DNA of 6,390 nt, taken from the NCBI RefSeq assembly GCF_010892395.1, contig NZ_JAACKB010000180.1, positions 1 through 6,390 on the forward strand, read 5' to 3'. This document shows positions 6,364-6,390 of the stretch, in pieces (within the stretch, counting starts at the first letter, position 1; every line of letters starts with the position of its first letter). The notes under the pieces are model-generated. The model made no database searches and was not told the origin of the DNA. It saw nothing but the letters and a program-made list of their open reading frames with translations. Both the position numbers and the translations under genes were made by a program. Origin of the DNA: Sulfurovum sp. bin170. Lineage in GTDB: Bacteria; Campylobacterota; Campylobacteria; Campylobacterales; Sulfurovaceae.

Positions 6364-6390
6364 TATATGCAATTTGCATTTTCGGAATCG

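Larger units (their letters stand above)
6126..6390. other. Non-coding right-hand end containing repeats
   Basis: I see no credible gene in this stretch. The first 125 bases are very AT-rich and carry the 5' region of the minus-strand trmO-like gene. From about 6230 onward the base composition rises in GC and the two inverted repeats dominate. A further small palindrome, ATGCAA-T-TTGCAT, is at 6367-6379. No tRNA, CRISPR or transposase coding was found, though an element could continue past the window edge. Confidence 0.6.

Noticed and set aside
6252..6390. A CRISPR array or structured RNA gene at the right-hand end.
   Set aside because: There are no regularly spaced direct repeats and no tRNA-like fold. 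The symmetry is inverted and is explained as two separate palindromes.

Overview
The window looks like a piece of a Campylobacterota (epsilonproteobacterial) chromosome, probably from a sulfur-metabolising lineage of the Sulfurovum/Sulfurimonas type. This placement is inference. It rests on AT-rich DNA, purine-rich Shine-Dalgarno sites directly before the starts, the style of the proteins, and a Psr/Phs-type sulfur reductase operon. No rRNA or other marker is present to confirm it.

Layout from left to right. (1) Positions 47-1180 encode a membrane cytochrome b561 fused to a C-terminal periplasmic di-haem cytochrome c (DHC-type) domain. (2) Positions 1181-1339 form a regulatory gap. It holds a perfect FNR-type palindrome, a TATAAT -10 box placed so that the palindrome is centred near -41.5, and a 5'-leader hairpin. 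(3) Positions 1340-5593 are a tight three-gene operon: a Tat-exported molybdopterin oxidoreductase of the polysulfide/thiosulfate reductase group, a four-cluster ferredoxin-like electron-transfer subunit, and a ten-helix NrfD/PsrC-family membrane subunit. A hairpin terminator follows at 5605-5629. (4) Positions 5634-6125 on the minus strand are a convergent gene for a short TrmO/TsaA-family tRNA methyltransferase. (5) Positions 6126-6390 hold no credible gene. They contain two strong imperfect inverted repeats of the dispersed-repeat or MITE kind, the second possibly the remnant of a larger mobile element.

How the parts may work together: the membrane subunit (PsrC-like) would oxidise menaquinol. 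Electrons would pass through the Fe-S subunit (PsrB-like) to the periplasmic Mo-bis-MGD subunit (PsrA-like), which reduces a sulfur compound such as polysulfide, or possibly thiosulfate or tetrathionate. The FNR-type site suggests the operon is switched on when oxygen is low. The upstream b561-DHC fusion could be a second route moving electrons between the quinone pool and periplasmic c-type haem carriers. It appears to be a separate transcription unit, because the operon has its own promoter.

The most notable points are the textbook FNR/-10 geometry, the b561-DHC gene fusion, an acidic plus His-rich insertion in the catalytic subunit, the long ten-helix membrane subunit, and the repeat cluster at the right end. 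I found nothing that amounts to a wholly undescribed system.
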